DNA of 64,000 nt, from the NCBI RefSeq assembly GCF_030410485.1, contig NZ_JAUHHC010000001.1:1116001-1180000 (forward strand), in the 5' to 3' direction. Below are positions 52,020 to 59,866 of the stretch, piece after piece. Made by a program: the position numbers and the translations under genes. Numbering within the stretch: position 1 is the first letter of the stretch; every line of letters starts with the position of its first letter. The notes under the pieces are model-generated. The model saw only the letters and a list, made by a program, of their open reading frames with translations. It made no database searches and had not been told where the DNA came from. Origin of the DNA: Roseateles violae (GTDB taxonomy: Bacteria > Pseudomonadota > Gammaproteobacteria > Burkholderiales > Burkholderiaceae_C).

Positions 52020-53945
52020 TCATCGCCGCGGCAGCCCGATCACCGTGCCCTCGCGCCGGCCGTCCGCCGCGCCGTACTGCTTGCCGGTGTGCTGGTCGAC
52101 GACCACGGCCTGCACCGAGCCGATCTCGCCGCCCGGCGCTGTCAGGGCCACCGTGTAGCCCAGGGCGGCCAGGCCGCTGATGGTGGCCTGCGGGAAGCCG
52201 GGTTCCATGCTGATCGTGCTGCCGGTATTGGTCACCGACACGCGCGGTGCATTGACCGCGTCCTGCAGCGACATCTTGTGGTCGATCAGATTCAGCGTCA
52301 CGTTGAACACCGAGTTGATGATGGACGCGCCGCCCGGCGAGCCATAGGCGAGCAGCGGCGTGCCGTCGGGCGCGAAGATCATCGTGGGGTTCATGCTGCT
52401 GCGCGGCCGCTTGTTCGGCTGCACATCGTTGAAGCCGGGGCCGCCGGTGTAGGGGTTGGTGGTGGGCGCCGTGTTGAAGTCGGTCAGCTCGTTGTTGAGC
52501 AGGAAGCCCAGATTGCGGAAGGAACCGTCGGCGCGCTTGTAGCCGGCGAACACGCCGATGCCGTGCGAGGACTCGATCGTGTTCGTGTAGCTGACCATAT
52601 TCCCCCATTTGTCGACCACGGAGAAATGTGTCGTCGTCTCGCCGGGGCCGGTCACCGGCTCGGCCACGGCCAGCCGGGTCGCGGGCTTGATGCCGGCGCT
52701 TTCATAGGGCCGCGGATCGCCGGCGTTCGGGTTCGGCGTCAGCCTGACACCCGGCACGATGGCCGCGCCGCGCAGGCCGACATAGCTCGGGTGGAGCAGG
52801 CCCTTGGCGGGCACCGGCACGAAGTCGGCGTCGCCCATCCATTGCGAGCGATCGGCGAAGCCCAGCCGCATCGCGTCGACCATCACATTGACCGTCTTGG
52901 TCGAGCCGAAGCCATAGCCCTGGCTGGCGTCGCCGATCGGGAAGCGCTCCAGCATCTTCAGCATCTGCAGCATGGTCAGCCCGCCCGAGCTCGGCGGCGA
53001 CATCGACTTGATCGTGTAGCCGCGGTAGCTGCCGACTATGGGCTGGCGGATCTTGGCCTGGTAGTTCTCGAGGTCGGCCAGCGTCATGCCGCCGCCCTTG
53101 CCATTGGGCGCCTGCGGCCTGTTGAACTTCTGGCCCTCGACGATGCCCATCGCGATGTCGCAGCCCTTCTCCGGCATGTATTTGTAGAAGCAGTCGGGGC
53201 CGTTCGCCGCCAGCAGGCGGAAGGTCTCGGCCAGCGGCTTGTTCTGCACCAGCGCGCCCACCGGCACCGGCTGCCCGCCGGGGCAGAAATAGGCGGCCGC
53301 CTCGGGCGAGTTGGTCGAGCGGCCGCCGTTGTTGCAGCTGACCGCGGTGTAGCGCGGCGTCGCCGCGAAGCCTTCGTCGGCCAGCCTGATCGCCGGCTGG
53401 AGGACCTGAGCCAGCGAGAGATTGCCGTAGCTCTCCAGCGCCAGCGCGGTGCCGCGCACCATGCCGGGCACGCCGACGGCCACGCCTTGCAGGCTGGCAC
53501 TCGGCACGCCGACGAACATCGTCGGCGTCGCCGCCGCGGGCGCTTTCTCGCGCGTCTCGACGACCAGGGTCTGCCCGCTCTTGGCCAGGTGGATCATCAT
53601 GAAGCCGCCGCCGCCGATGCCGGCCGATTGGGGCTCGACGACATTGAGCGCGTAGGCGATCGCGACGGCCGCGTCGACGGCATTGCCGCCCTGCTCGAGG
53701 ATCTGCGCGCCGGCCTCGGCGCCATAGGGATTGGCGGCGGTCACGACGCCCTGGCGGAAGGCCTTGCCGGCCCAGGGCGGCGGCGAGCCCTTGGCCTGCG
53801 GTGGCAGCTTGACGCTGGACACGACGCCCAGCGTCGTGTCGTCGCCGCCCTCGTCGGCCAGGGCCCAGCCGAAGCTGCCACAGGCCAGCAAGGCGGCCAG
53901 CGGAATCGCGCCCAGGCGAACGGTCTTGGATGTCGATGCAGTCAT
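52020..53945 (-). CDS. ggt: Gamma-glutamyltransferase (glutathione hydrolase)
   Basis: A 641-residue periplasmic enzyme that cleaves glutathione and other gamma-glutamyl compounds or transfers the glutamyl group. A signal peptide (MTASTSKTVRLGAIPLAALL) ends near ALA. Substrate loop ESYGNLSL and GGGGFMMIH are in the large-subunit part; the self-cleavage and catalytic nucleophile Thr438 lies in ETTTHFSVVD. The small subunit starts there and contains SSHGIG and the PxxxxRSSMNPTMIF pattern. AGGAG lies seven bases before the ATG. Confidence 0.95.
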   Translation of the reverse strand: MTASTSKTVRLGAIPLAALLACGSFGWALADEGGDDTTLGVVSSVKLPPQAKGSPPPWAGKAFRQGVVTAANPYGAEAGAQILEQGGNAVDAAVAIAYALNVVEPQSAGIGGGGFMMIHLAKSGQTLVVETREKAPAAATPTMFVGVPSASLQGVAVGVPGMVRGTALALESYGNLSLAQVLQPAIRLADEGFAATPRYTAVSCNNGGRSTNSPEAAAYFCPGGQPVPVGALVQNKPLAETFRLLAANGPDCFYKYMPEKGCDIAMGIVEGQKFNRPQAPNGKGGGMTLADLENYQAKIRQPIVGSYRGYTIKSMSPPSSGGLTMLQMLKMLERFPIGDASQGYGFGSTKTVNVMVDAMRLGFADRSQWMGDADFVPVPAKGLLHPSYVGLRGAAIVPGVRLTPNPNAGDPRPYESAGIKPATRLAVAEPVTGPGETTTHFSVVDKWGNMVSYTNTIESSHGIGVFAGYKRADGSFRNLGFLLNNELTDFNTAPTTNPYTGGPGFNDVQPNKRPRSSMNPTMIFAPDGTPLLAYGSPGGASIINSVFNVTLNLIDHKMSLQDAVNAPRVSVTNTGSTISMEPGFPQATISGLAALGYTVALTAPGGEIGSVQAVVVDQHTGKQYGAADGRREGTVIGLPRR

Positions 53946-54217
53946 GAGCAGTCTCCTGTGATTTCGTTTTCAAACCGATGGAGTGGCGCCCAGTCCGCGA
54001 AGCGGTGCCGAAGAAAAGGGCCGAGGCGCAAACTCGCTGCTCGCTCCCGCAGGCCGGGAGTCGGGCTTTGAGTATCAAAGAATCGCTGCGGCCTTGCCAA
54101 GCACCACGAACGTGCATGCCGGCGGGGGCACGGGCCTTTGAAAAGGGCGGTATCCGCGCCGACGGGGCGCGCTACTTGTCGGTCGAAGCGGAGCTTGACT
54201 GCCGCGATACTCCCGGC

Positions 54218-55450
54218 ATGGCTGAAGAACCTCCGCGCCCCTCGAGCCCTCCGGCAGCGATGGCATCGGGGGGAGCCGACCCGGAGAAGAGCCCATCCCC
54301 GGACGGGCACAGGGAGCCGGACTTCCTGGCCGCCATGCGGGCGGACCTGGCCGACTGGCGGCAATGGCTGTCGCGTGGGGTCGTGCTGGCCCTCGCCGTC
54401 GCGGCGGGCCTGGCCGTGGTGCTGTTCACCTGGGTCAGCGATCAGGCGATCGCGGCCTTTGCGGCGCTGCGCGCCTGGTCGCCCTGGGCGCCCTTGGTCT
54501 GGACGCCTTGCTGTACCGCGGCCCTGGTCTGGATCACGCGGCGCCATGCCCCGGGCGCCGGCGGTTCGGGCATTCCTCAGGTGATGGCCGCGCTGTCGCC
54601 CCAGGTACCGGCGGCGCAGCAGGGTTTGTTTGTCTCTCTGCGACTGAGCGTGGCCAAGCTGCTGCTGGTGTCGGGCGGGCTGCTGGGCGGACTGGCGATC
54701 GGCCGCGAAGGTCCGTCGGTGCAGATCGCCGCGGGTGTGATGCAGCACGCCCAGCGCTGGTTGCCACGACGCTCTTCGCTCAATCACGACGGCCTGCTGG
54801 TGGCCGGCGGTGCGGCGGGCATCGCCGCCGCATTCAATGCGCCACTCGCCGGCGTGATGTTCGCGATCGAGGAGTTGACCCGCAAGATCGAGCAGCGCAG
54901 CAGCGGCCTCATCATCGCGGCCATCGTGCTGGCGGGTCTGATCGCGGTCTCGGTGTTCGGCAATGCGAGCTACTTCGGCCGCCTGCGCGCCGACCGCCTC
55001 ACCTGGTCCCATCTGCTGCCGGGCCTGCTGACCGCCCTCTGCTGCGGATTGGTCGGCGGTGTGTTCTCGCGCCTGCTCCAGCGCAGCCTGCTCGGCGGCA
55101 GCGACCGCTTCAGTCGCTGGCGCGCCCGTTTCCCGGTGCGCTTCGCCTTCGCCTGCGGCCTGGCCATCGCCCTGCTGGGCTGGGTCAGCCAGGGCGCCAC
55201 CGACGGCAGCGGCTACGAGTACACGCGCGGCCTGGTGGAGGGCACCCAGGCGTCGGTCACCGCCTTCATCATCGTGATGGAAATGGTCGACGGGCATTCG
55301 ATGGTGCTGAGCCTGATCGCTGCGGCCCTGCTGGCGAGTGTCGTCTCGCGCTGCATCAGCGTGCCGATCTACCACCGGCTGGCGCAGGCCCAGCTCGCCC
55401 GGCTGCCGGCGCCGAGCGACTCACCGACCGACGCCAAGCCCAGCCCTTGA
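54218..55450 (+). CDS. ClC-family chloride channel protein with internal deletion
   Basis: A 410-residue protein with a 55-residue polar N-terminal tail. The first ClC half is intact: GAGGSGIPQV (selectivity loop), GREGPSVQ, and AAFNAPLAGVMFAIEEL. After GATDGSGYEYTRGLVEGTQ the sequence jumps directly to ASVTAFIIVMEMVDGHSMV, the end part of the second half. The stretch with the second-half GxFxP filter (normally GIPGGIFAP, and the helices that follow) is missing, roughly 75-85 residues by recollection of the family. The frame is kept. It probably cannot conduct chloride normally. It precedes the amidohydrolase by 47 bases, same strand. Confidence 0.8.
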   Translation: MAEEPPRPSSPPAAMASGGADPEKSPSPDGHREPDFLAAMRADLADWRQWLSRGVVLALAVAAGLAVVLFTWVSDQAIAAFAALRAWSPWAPLVWTPCCTAALVWITRRHAPGAGGSGIPQVMAALSPQVPAAQQGLFVSLRLSVAKLLLVSGGLLGGLAIGREGPSVQIAAGVMQHAQRWLPRRSSLNHDGLLVAGGAAGIAAAFNAPLAGVMFAIEELTRKIEQRSSGLIIAAIVLAGLIAVSVFGNASYFGRLRADRLTWSHLLPGLLTALCCGLVGGVFSRLLQRSLLGGSDRFSRWRARFPVRFAFACGLAIALLGWVSQGATDGSGYEYTRGLVEGTQASVTAFIIVMEMVDGHSMVLSLIAAALLASVVSRCISVPIYHRLAQAQLARLPAPSDSPTDAKPSP

Positions 55451-55497
55451 TGGCGGCGCGGGAGCCGCCCGAACCCCCAGCCTGCAAGGAGACCCGA

Positions 55498-57375
55498 ATG
55501 GATGCCGCCGACCTCATCGTGCTCAACGCGCGCATCACGACCATGGACCCGGAGCGGCCGCAGGCCGAGGCGCTGGCCGTGCGCGAGGGCCGTTTCGTGG
55601 CCGTGGGCGAAGCAGAGGAAGTCATGGCCTGGCGCGGCACCGGCACGCGTGTCATTGACGCCCGCGGCCGGCGCCTGATCCCCGGCCTGATCGACAGCCA
55701 TATCCATGTGATCCGCGGCGGTCTTAGCTTCAATCTGGAACTGCGCTGGGAGGGCGTGCCAACGCTGGCCGATGCGATGGCGATGCTGAAGGAGCAGGTC
55801 GATCGCACGCCGGCGCCGCAGTGGGTGCGGGTGGTCGGCGGCTTCAGCGAGCAGCAGTTCGCCGAGAAGCGCCTGCCTACGCTGGACGAGCTGAACGCCG
55901 TCGCGCCGCATACGCCGGTCTTCATCCTGCACCTCTACGACCGCGCGCTGCTGAACGCGGCGGCCCTGAGCGCGGCGGGCTACGACAGGGACACGCCGAA
56001 TCCGCCCGGCGGCGAGATCCAGCGCGACAGCGCCGGCCGTCCGACCGGCCTGCTGCTGGCCCGCCCCAATGCGCTGCTGCTGTATTCGGCCCTGGCGCGC
56101 GGCCCCAGGCTGGATCCGGACGAGCAGCTCAACAGCTCGCGGCTGTTCATGCGCGAACTGAACCGCCTCGGCGTGACCAGCGTCATCGACGCCGGCGGCG
56201 GCTTCCAGAACTACCCGGAGGACTACCGGATCATCGACCGGCTGGCGCGAGACGGCGAGCTGACGCTGCGCATCGTCTACAACCTGTTCACGCAGAACAA
56301 GGGCGGCGAGCTCGCGGACTTCCAGCGCTGGACCGAGATGCTGGCGCCGCTGGCCGGCAGCGAGATGTACCGCCACAACGGGGCCGGCGAGATGCTGGTC
56401 TTCAGCGCCGCGGACTTCGAGGACTTCCGCGAGCCGCGACCGGAGTTGCCGGCGGACATGGAGCCCGATCTGGAGGCCGTCGTGCGCCTGCTGGTCGAGA
56501 AGCGCTGGCCCTTCCGCATGCACGCGACCTACGAGGAGAGCATTGCCCGCGCGCTCGATGTGTTCGAGAAGGTCAACCGCGAGATTCCGTTCGACGGCCT
56601 GCACTGGTGGTTCGATCACGCCGAGACCGTCAGCCCGCGCTCGATCGAGCGGATCAAGACCCTGGGCGGCGGCATCGCCGTCCAGCACCGCATGGCCTTC
56701 CAGGGCGAGTATTTCGTCGCGCGCTATGGAGCGGAAGCCGCGCGGAACACGCCGCCGATCCGCCGCATGCTCGAGGCCGGCCTGCCCGTCGGCGCCGGCA
56801 CCGACGCGACGCGGGTCGCCTCCTACAACCCCTGGACCAGCCTGGCCTGGCTGGTGACCGGCAAGACGGTGGGCGGCATGCGCCTGTACGGCGAATCCAA
56901 TCTGCTGGACCGCCACGCGGCGCTGCGGCTGTGGACCCGCGCCAACAGCTGGTTCAGCCACGACGAGGGCCGCAAGGGTCAGATCATGCCGGGCCAGCTG
57001 GCCGACTTCGCGCTGCTGGATCGCGATTACTTCGGCGTGCCGGAGGACGAGATCGGCGGCCTCTATGCCGAGCTGACCGTGCTGGGCGGGCGCGTCGTGC
57101 ACGGCAGCGGCGACTTCGCGGACCAGGCGCCACCCTTGCCGCCGGCCTCGCCCGACTGGTCGCCGGTCAATCGCTTCGGCGGCCACTGGCATGCCAATCC
57201 GGCCGCGGGCCTGTTCACCCGTCCCGCCGGGGCACCGCTGCGCCAGCTGGCGAGTTGTTGCGCCGCGCCCTGCGGCGTGCATGGCCACGCCCATGAGCGG
57301 GCCTACCGCGGCGGTGTGCCGGCCGAAGATCGCGGTTTCTGGGGGGCGCTGGGCTGCGCCTGCTGGGCCTTCTAG
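55498..57375 (+). CDS. YtcJ-like metal-dependent amidohydrolase
   Basis: A 625-residue cytoplasmic hydrolase of the amidohydrolase superfamily (amidohydrolase_3/YtcJ). It begins LIVLNARITTMDPERPQAEALAVREGRFVAVG and has the metal motif GLIDSHIHVIRGG (HxH). Further metal or substrate residues are HATYEES, DHAET and GTDATRVASYNPW. The C-terminus is peculiar: a Cys/His-rich tail with SCCAAPCGVHGHAHERAYRG and a final GCACWAF. AAGGAGA lies just before the ATG at 55498. It is 47 bases behind the ClC gene and overlaps the convergent pirin gene by 4 bases. Substrate unknown. Confidence 0.88.
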   Translation: MDAADLIVLNARITTMDPERPQAEALAVREGRFVAVGEAEEVMAWRGTGTRVIDARGRRLIPGLIDSHIHVIRGGLSFNLELRWEGVPTLADAMAMLKEQVDRTPAPQWVRVVGGFSEQQFAEKRLPTLDELNAVAPHTPVFILHLYDRALLNAAALSAAGYDRDTPNPPGGEIQRDSAGRPTGLLLARPNALLLYSALARGPRLDPDEQLNSSRLFMRELNRLGVTSVIDAGGGFQNYPEDYRIIDRLARDGELTLRIVYNLFTQNKGGELADFQRWTEMLAPLAGSEMYRHNGAGEMLVFSAADFEDFREPRPELPADMEPDLEAVVRLLVEKRWPFRMHATYEESIARALDVFEKVNREIPFDGLHWWFDHAETVSPRSIERIKTLGGGIAVQHRMAFQGEYFVARYGAEAARNTPPIRRMLEAGLPVGAGTDATRVASYNPWTSLAWLVTGKTVGGMRLYGESNLLDRHAALRLWTRANSWFSHDEGRKGQIMPGQLADFALLDRDYFGVPEDEIGGLYAELTVLGGRVVHGSGDFADQAPPLPPASPDWSPVNRFGGHWHANPAAGLFTRPAGAPLRQLASCCAAPCGVHGHAHERAYRGGVPAEDRGFWGALGCACWAF

Positions 57376-58097
57376 GCCAGGTCAAACCACAGCCACCGGG
57401 CCGCGGTGCTGGCCGACACGGCCACCCGGCTCACCGTGGCCAGTTGCAGCGCGTCCCCGCCCCGCAGTTCCAGCGGCTCGGCTTCGCCCTCGACCTCGAC
57501 GACGACGATGCCCTCGAGCAGCTGCAGCCAGGCGTAGCGGCCGGCGGCGACCTGATGGGCGCAGCGATCGCCCGCCTGGCCGGCGGCCGCCCAGATGTTC
57601 ACCGGTGCGCGCAGCTGCAGCGCGCCGGGCTGCTCGGTGGTGCTGGCGACCAGGCGCGGCCCGGCCTTGTCGCCTCTATTGAGCAGCGCCTCCTTCAGCA
57701 GCTGGTAGCGCGGCGGGTGGTCGTCGGCATCGCCGTGCAGCCAGATCTGGAACAGATGGGTCGAGGCCTCGGGCGCCGGATTGCGCTCCGAGTGCTTGAT
57801 GCCCGTGCCCGAGCTGATCAGCTGGACATCGCCCGCCTGCAGCCGGCCCTTGTTGCCGGCGGAGTCCTGGTGCTCGAGCTCGCCGGCCAGCATGAAGCTG
57901 AGGATCTCGAAATGATCATGGGCGTGCTCGGAAAACCCCGAACCTCCGGCGATGATGTCCTCGTTGATCACCCGCAGCGCGCGAAAACCCATGCGCGTCG
58001 GATCGTTGAAGGAGCCGAAGGAGAAGGTGTAGTAGGCCTGCAGCCAGCCGGTGCGGGACCAGCCCCGGGCCTGCCGGTCATGAAAGATGTCGGCCAT
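57372..58097 (-). CDS. Pirin family protein (YhhW-like)
   Basis: A 241-residue bicupin. The metal site in the N-terminal cupin is His58/His60 (GFSEHAHDHFEI) with His102 and Glu104 (GTGIKHSERNPAP). Pirin-type enzymes act as quercetin 2,3-dioxygenases or redox-sensing regulators; the physiological role in bacteria is unsettled. It is convergent with the amidohydrolase gene and divergent from gph. Confidence 0.93.
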   Translation of the reverse strand: MADIFHDRQARGWSRTGWLQAYYTFSFGSFNDPTRMGFRALRVINEDIIAGGSGFSEHAHDHFEILSFMLAGELEHQDSAGNKGRLQAGDVQLISSGTGIKHSERNPAPEASTHLFQIWLHGDADDHPPRYQLLKEALLNRGDKAGPRLVASTTEQPGALQLRAPVNIWAAAGQAGDRCAHQVAAGRYAWLQLLEGIVVVEVEGEAEPLELRGGDALQLATVSRVAVSASTAARWLWFDLA

Positions 58098-58220
58098 CGT
58101 CTTCAGCGCACAGGAGTCGGATGCATCTGCGCTTTATAGCGCGCGCGCCGCGCACCCTCGCCGATCGATGCGCTGCCCGATCGAGTGATAATTTTCCAAG
58201 TCCGCCACTCATTGCACCCG

Positions 58221-58880
58221 ATGTCCCGCCACCCATCATCCCCGGCCGCCTTCATCGTCGATCTGGACGGCACCCTCGTTGACACCCTCGGCGACTTCGT
58301 CGAGGTGCTGAACCGCGTGCTGGCCGAGCTGGGCCTGCCGGCGGTGAGTCGCGATTTCGTCGAGAGGACCATCGGCCAGGGCAGCGAGCACCTGATCCGC
58401 TCGACGCTGGCCCATGTCGGCGCCGACGCCGATCTCTATGAAGAGGCCTGGGCCGCCTACCAGCGCCATTACCGCGAGCTGAACGGCCAGTTCTCGGCCG
58501 TCTTTCCCGGCGTCGTCGAGGGCCTGGACCGGTTGCGCGCCCTGGGCCTGCCCATGGCCTGCCTGACCAACAAGCCGGCCGCCTTTGCCCGCGATCTGCT
58601 CGCGCGCAAGGGGCTGGACGGCTATTTCGACCGCGTCTTCGGCGGCGACGATTTCGAGCGCAAGAAGCCCGATCCGCTGCCGCTGCTGAAGACCTGCGAG
58701 GCCCTGGGCAGCGAGCCGGCGCGCACCTGGATGATCGGCGATTCGAGCAATGACGCGCGCGCCGCCGCCGCGGCCGGCTGTCCGATCGTCTTATTGAGCC
58801 ATGGCTACAACCATGGGGAGCCGATCGCCGAGCTGCCGGCGCTGCAGCACCTCGACCGGCTGGACCTGATCAGGCTCTGA
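58221..58880 (+). CDS. gph: Phosphoglycolate phosphatase
   Basis: A 219-residue HAD-type phosphatase that removes phosphate from 2-phosphoglycolate. The nucleophile motif is FIVDLDGTLVDT (about residues 11-22, Asp14 nucleophile, Asp16 acid/base), followed by TNKPAAFARDLL with the Thr/Lys pair and GDSSNDARAA. In many beta-proteobacteria gph lies between rpe and trpE; here it keeps the trpE side but rpe has moved. Start at 58221 is supported by the family length; a GTG at 58185 is possible. Confidence 0.93.
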   Translation: MSRHPSSPAAFIVDLDGTLVDTLGDFVEVLNRVLAELGLPAVSRDFVERTIGQGSEHLIRSTLAHVGADADLYEEAWAAYQRHYRELNGQFSAVFPGVVEGLDRLRALGLPMACLTNKPAAFARDLLARKGLDGYFDRVFGGDDFERKKPDPLPLLKTCEALGSEPARTWMIGDSSNDARAAAAAGCPIVLLSHGYNHGEPIAELPALQHLDRLDLIRL

Positions 58881-58892
58881 AGTCGCGCTTCT

Positions 58893-59507
58893 TCAGCCGC
58901 CGCGGCCCGACTTCTTCGGAATGCCCAGCAGCGCGTCCTTCAGCTGATCGTCGGCCGGCGACTTGCCGAGCCAGATGCGCAAGAGCGCCGAGTAGAACTC
59001 GGGTTCCTTGATCGGCTCGCCGGCCGGCTTGCCATTGATCAGCACGACGGCGCCGGTGCCCGGGATCCAGTCGACCGAGAAGCTCTCGCCCTTGGTCAGT
59101 TCCTTCTTGCTGGCGAACAGCTCGGCAATCTTCAGCACGCCGTTGATCGACTTGGAGAACTCTTCGCGCGTCGAGTTCTGCTCCATGCCTTTGGTGAAGA
59201 GCTTGCCGAGATCGTTGCCGTCGATATCGCGCAGCGCCACGATGTGCAGGCGTTTCGGGCCCGGCGCGGCCAAAGCGGCCTCGGGCGTGTTGGACTTGGC
59301 CGCCAGATAGAGGCCGGCCGTGTAGACCTTGATCACCAGCTTGTAGCGGATGCCGGCGCCGTTGAGCACCAGCTTCTGGCCGCCCACGTCCTGCTGGGCC
59401 TCGTACTTGACGCCGGCCACCTCGACGCTGTCGGCCCGGGCCGACAGCGGCTGCATCAAGGCCAGCATCAATGCCGGCAGCAGGGCCGCCGCGATTCTTC
59501 TGCGCAT
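58893..59507 (-). CDS. Chalcone isomerase-like periplasmic protein
   Basis: A 204-residue exported protein. The signal peptide (MRRRIAAALLPALMLALMQPLSA) is followed by DSVEVAGVKYEAQQDVGGQKLVLNGAGIRYKLVIKVYTAGLYL, the hallmark of the chalcone isomerase-like family of proteobacteria. The usual later block EFYSALLRIWLGKSPADDQLKDALLG is present. These proteins share the fold but their activity is not established. It is convergent with gph and its promoter faces the trp leader region. Confidence 0.9.
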   Translation of the reverse strand: MRRRIAAALLPALMLALMQPLSARADSVEVAGVKYEAQQDVGGQKLVLNGAGIRYKLVIKVYTAGLYLAAKSNTPEAALAAPGPKRLHIVALRDIDGNDLGKLFTKGMEQNSTREEFSKSINGVLKIAELFASKKELTKGESFSVDWIPGTGAVVLINGKPAGEPIKEPEFYSALLRIWLGKSPADDQLKDALLGIPKKSGRGG

Positions 59508-59628
59508 ATGTCTCGCTCCAATCCTTGCCGGCCCGCTGTAGGGGCGGCTCTCTATTCAGGCCGCCAGTATGGCCCAGCGCATGCCGGGCCGTCTGCGATC
59601 GATTTCACTGAGGGGCGCTTCTCGTCGC

Positions 59629-59637
59629 TGCTACACT
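59629..59637 (+). promoter_or_regulatory. Extended -10 promoter before the trp leader
   Basis: TG-C-TACACT (59629-59637) matches an extended -10 box (TGnTATAAT) in four of six hexamer bases plus the TG. No good -35 is seen at 17 bases, as accepted for extended -10 promoters. A start of transcription would fall at about 59643-59646, right at the leader ATG (59647). Confidence 0.55.
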
Positions 59638-59646
59638 GGGCCGATC

Positions 59647-59727
59647 ATGTTCATCACGCGCAAGCAGATCAAGGGGTCGAACGACCGGGGAGCCTGGCCC
59701 TGGCGTCGCCCGTCCGACCGCGCTTGA
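59647..59727 (+). CDS. trpL: Probable trp leader peptide
   Basis: A 26-codon reading frame beginning MFITRKQIKGSNDRG and holding two Trp codons, W17 and W19, in the run Ala-Trp-Pro-Trp-Arg-Arg, followed by a stop. Trp is rare in random GC-rich frames, and two in a short frame just before trpE are typical of trp attenuator leaders. No ribosome site is upstream, and the probable transcript would start at or within a few bases of the ATG, so leaderless translation is likely. A leaderless trpL is established in Sinorhizobium; this may be a beta-proteobacterial parallel. Confidence 0.6.
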   Translation: MFITRKQIKGSNDRGAWPWRRPSDRA

Positions 59728-59866
59728 AGCCGCTTGGCTGGCTTGCGGCCGCAGCCCCTGACCGACGCTGCGGAGCCGACATCACGATGATCTTGCCCAG
59801 CCAGGCGCCCTGAATCCCGTGGCGCGCCGAACGCAAGCGCGCGCCCGCTCTCAAGGGTTTGACGTG

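Larger units (their letters stand above)
59508..59866 (+). promoter_or_regulatory. trpE upstream region with leader peptide and alternative hairpins
   Basis: This 359-base gap holds no long gene. It contains the 5' end region of the chalcone isomerase-like gene, an extended -10 at 59629-59637, the leader gene 59647-59727, then a GC-rich stretch with several possible hairpins: GCCGC/GCGGC (59729-59749) and CCGCAGC/GCTGCGG (59749-59773), which share a base. The Trp-codon stretch GCCTGGC (59692-59698) and CTTGGCTGG (59733-59741) can each pair with the same segment, GCCAGGC/CCAGCCAGG (59797-59806). No U run is found before trpE, so the effect is probably not a simple terminator. Confidence 0.6.

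Noticed and set aside
59729..59773. A classical trp attenuator terminator
   Set aside because: The GC hairpins are there but no U run follows any of them up to trpE, so simple intrinsic termination is not supported.
59244..59813. A 189-codon frame across the trp leader region
   Set aside because: It runs antisense over the chalcone isomerase-like gene and has low-complexity composition; the shorter Trp-bearing frame explains the region better.
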